Source: an uncultured Collinsella sp. (GTDB lineage: Bacteria; Actinomycetota; Coriobacteriia; Coriobacteriales; Coriobacteriaceae). From it: 14,538 bases of DNA. Positions 13,388-14,538 of the stretch are shown piece after piece. A program made the translations under genes and the position numbers. Every line of letters starts with the position of its first letter. Position 1 is the stretch's first letter. Location of the stretch: contig CABQLK010000047.1 of the NCBI GenBank assembly GCA_902465015.1, positions 1 through 14,538 of the forward strand, read 5' to 3'. The notes under the pieces were generated by a model. The model saw only the letters and a list, made by a program, of their open reading frames with translations. It did not search any database and had not been told where the DNA came from.

Positions 13388-13405
13388 CCCCTGCCGGCGC
13401 AGGGG
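13388..13405 (+). terminator. Hairpin after the DeoR-type gene, possible terminator
   Basis: CCCCTGC (13388-13394) and GCAGGGG (13399-13405) form a 7-bp stem with a CGGC loop, 24 bases after the stop. The following TTATCGCTTC is only weakly T-rich. Confidence 0.5.
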
Positions 13406-13470
13406 TTATCGCTTCACAATGACGCGTAAATGACTTTGGGCAACAAGGATGAGGCTATTCTGAGATATGA

Positions 13471-14538
13471 CTAGACTCCGTATTTCGTCTTTATGTCCCT
13501 TGAGAATGAATCGTAGTCTTCATAGAGCCCTTCTCTGCTTTCATCCTCGGCGTGGTTTACACGTTCAAGGAGTTTATCCTTTGGAGCCTCTTTTGTTATT
13601 GCGGCCTCGCCATCGGGTATTGTGGCTTGTAAGAATAGTTCTAGAGCATGGGCGTCTTTGAGTATGTAGCCCGTCGAACGACCCGCTCCTGTTTTTTCGA
13701 TTGCGCTGCAACTAACAAGCTGGCCGAGGGTTCGTTTAACGGTTACCTCGCTGATATCGGGGCAGTTGGACCGGATGTCGGATTTCTTAATGACGCCGGG
13801 TCTCTGTTGAAATAGAACAGCGATGCGCGCTTGCTTTGACATGGGACGAGTGCTTGATTCAATTAAGGTACGCTGCTCGAGCTGTCGGTAGGCGGCTAGG
13901 GTTGTTCCGAGCATGAAACGGATAAAAGGTGCTTCGGTGTTTTGATTTTCATTCCATCCAGTGGAGCTTGCAGCGAGGGCGTTGTAGTAGAGCGCCTTGT
14001 TGTCTTCAATAAGTCGTTCGATGCTGATGTAGCGCGCAACGTCGTATCCAGTCTTTTCGAGCAGCAGCGTTGTAAGGAGCCGGCTCATCCTGCCATTGCC
14101 ATCGTTGAAGGGATGAATGCTAACAAAATCGAAGATAAAGCGGAGCGATATAAGGAGGGGATCGCAAACTTGGCGAGATAAAGCATCGTTGAGGGACTGG
14201 CAGGCTTCTTTAATAAGTCCCGGGGTTGCTAGAGCCGAAGGGGGCCTAAAGCGCACAAATCGATTACCTTGATCGTCAATGGAGACGATTTCGTTATCGC
14301 CATCTTTCCAATGGCCTCCATACGAGATTGCCGTGTGCGCCATGAGGTCACGATGCAACTGCAGAATGACCGATGGCGTTACGGGAATGGAATCGTGTTG
14401 CTCGTGAATAAGCGACAGCACGTCTCGGTATCCAGCAATTTCTTCCTCTGCGCGGGAGCTTGGCTTGGCGGAATACGCCATGATCGCTTTGAGTCTTTTT
14501 TGGGTGGTAACAATTCCTTCAAGTCCGTTGGAGGATCG
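13471..14538 (-). CDS. Fic-domain protein (AMP transferase family), 5' end outside the window
   Basis: Fic proteins usually transfer AMP from ATP to a hydroxyl of a target protein. The core motif HPFNDGNGRMSR is intact, with catalytic His at 14113-14115. A C-terminal winged-helix-like domain (MSKQARIAVLFQQRPG, then KSDIRSNC and VTVKRTLGQLV) is followed by a charged tail. The ATG at 14481 is probably not the start. The frame stays open to the window edge and reads RSSNGLEGIVTTQKRLKAI before it, which is the normal upstream Fic sequence. SNGLEG in it fits the class II inhibitory motif [S/T]xxxE[G/N]. So 355 residues are visible and the N-terminus is cut by the window edge. Its target is unknown, and it is not obviously linked to the sugar genes. 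Confidence 0.88.
   Translation of the reverse strand, partial: RSSNGLEGIVTTQKRLKAIMAYSAKPSSRAEEEIAGYRDVLSLIHEQHDSIPVTPSVILQLHRDLMAHTAISYGGHWKDGDNEIVSIDDQGNRFVRFRPPSALATPGLIKEACQSLNDALSRQVCDPLLISLRFIFDFVSIHPFNDGNGRMSRLLTTLLLEKTGYDVARYISIERLIEDNKALYYNALAASSTGWNENQNTEAPFIRFMLGTTLAAYRQLEQRTLIESSTRPMSKQARIAVLFQQRPGVIKKSDIRSNCPDISEVTVKRTLGQLVSCSAIEKTGAGRSTGYILKDAHALELFLQATIPDGEAAITKEAPKDKLLERVNHAEDESREGLYEDYDSFSRDIKTKYGV

Overview
The window looks like a chromosomal carbohydrate-use region of a high-GC gut actinobacterium. Gene content and style (a mannose-family PTS with YajC, a tagatose-6-phosphate kinase, GC-rich third codon positions) suggest Coriobacteriia, most likely Collinsella or a close relative. 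That assignment is from pattern memory, not a search. The theme is uptake and breakdown of an amino sugar, most plausibly N-acetylgalactosamine (GalNAc).

Block 1 (1-3449) is a PTS operon: IIA, YajC, IIB, IIC, IID, ending in a strong terminator. Block 2 (3530-5603) holds a HutC-type GntR regulator and an AgaS-type sugar-phosphate isomerase/deaminase with its own promoter and terminator. The same 13-base operator-like palindrome, TGGTTACTACCAG, lies upstream of both the PTS operon and agaS, so the GntR protein probably controls both. Block 3 (5660-6829) is an N-acetylhexosamine-6-phosphate deacetylase (nagA/agaA). A convergent flavodoxin-like gene follows at 6905-7489 on the minus strand. Block 4 (7647-10290) is a LacX-like aldose epimerase, a LacC-like tagatose-6-phosphate kinase and a YhcH/NanQ-family protein. 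A 43-codon remnant of a second nagA lies between the last two. Together these genes would do GalNAc -> GalNAc-6-P -> GalN-6-P -> tagatose-6-P -> tagatose-1,6-bisP. The final aldolase is not in the window.

Block 5 (10355-11312) has tRNA-Thr(CGT) on the minus strand, then an orphan IIB paralogue whose phosphorylatable histidine is replaced by tyrosine. Next comes a dense cluster of inverted repeats (11091-11276) that supplies the orphan's last codons and stop. Block 6 (11281-14538) has a galactose mutarotase (minus), a divergent DeoR/LacR-type regulator (plus) and a Fic-domain protein (minus) that runs off the right edge.

The most unusual points are the His-to-Tyr orphan IIB, the nested repeat element fused to its end, the nagA 3' remnant that suggests a decayed second amino-sugar locus, an 85-residue insert in the IID protein, and a leader stem that would hide the ribosome binding site of the first PTS gene.
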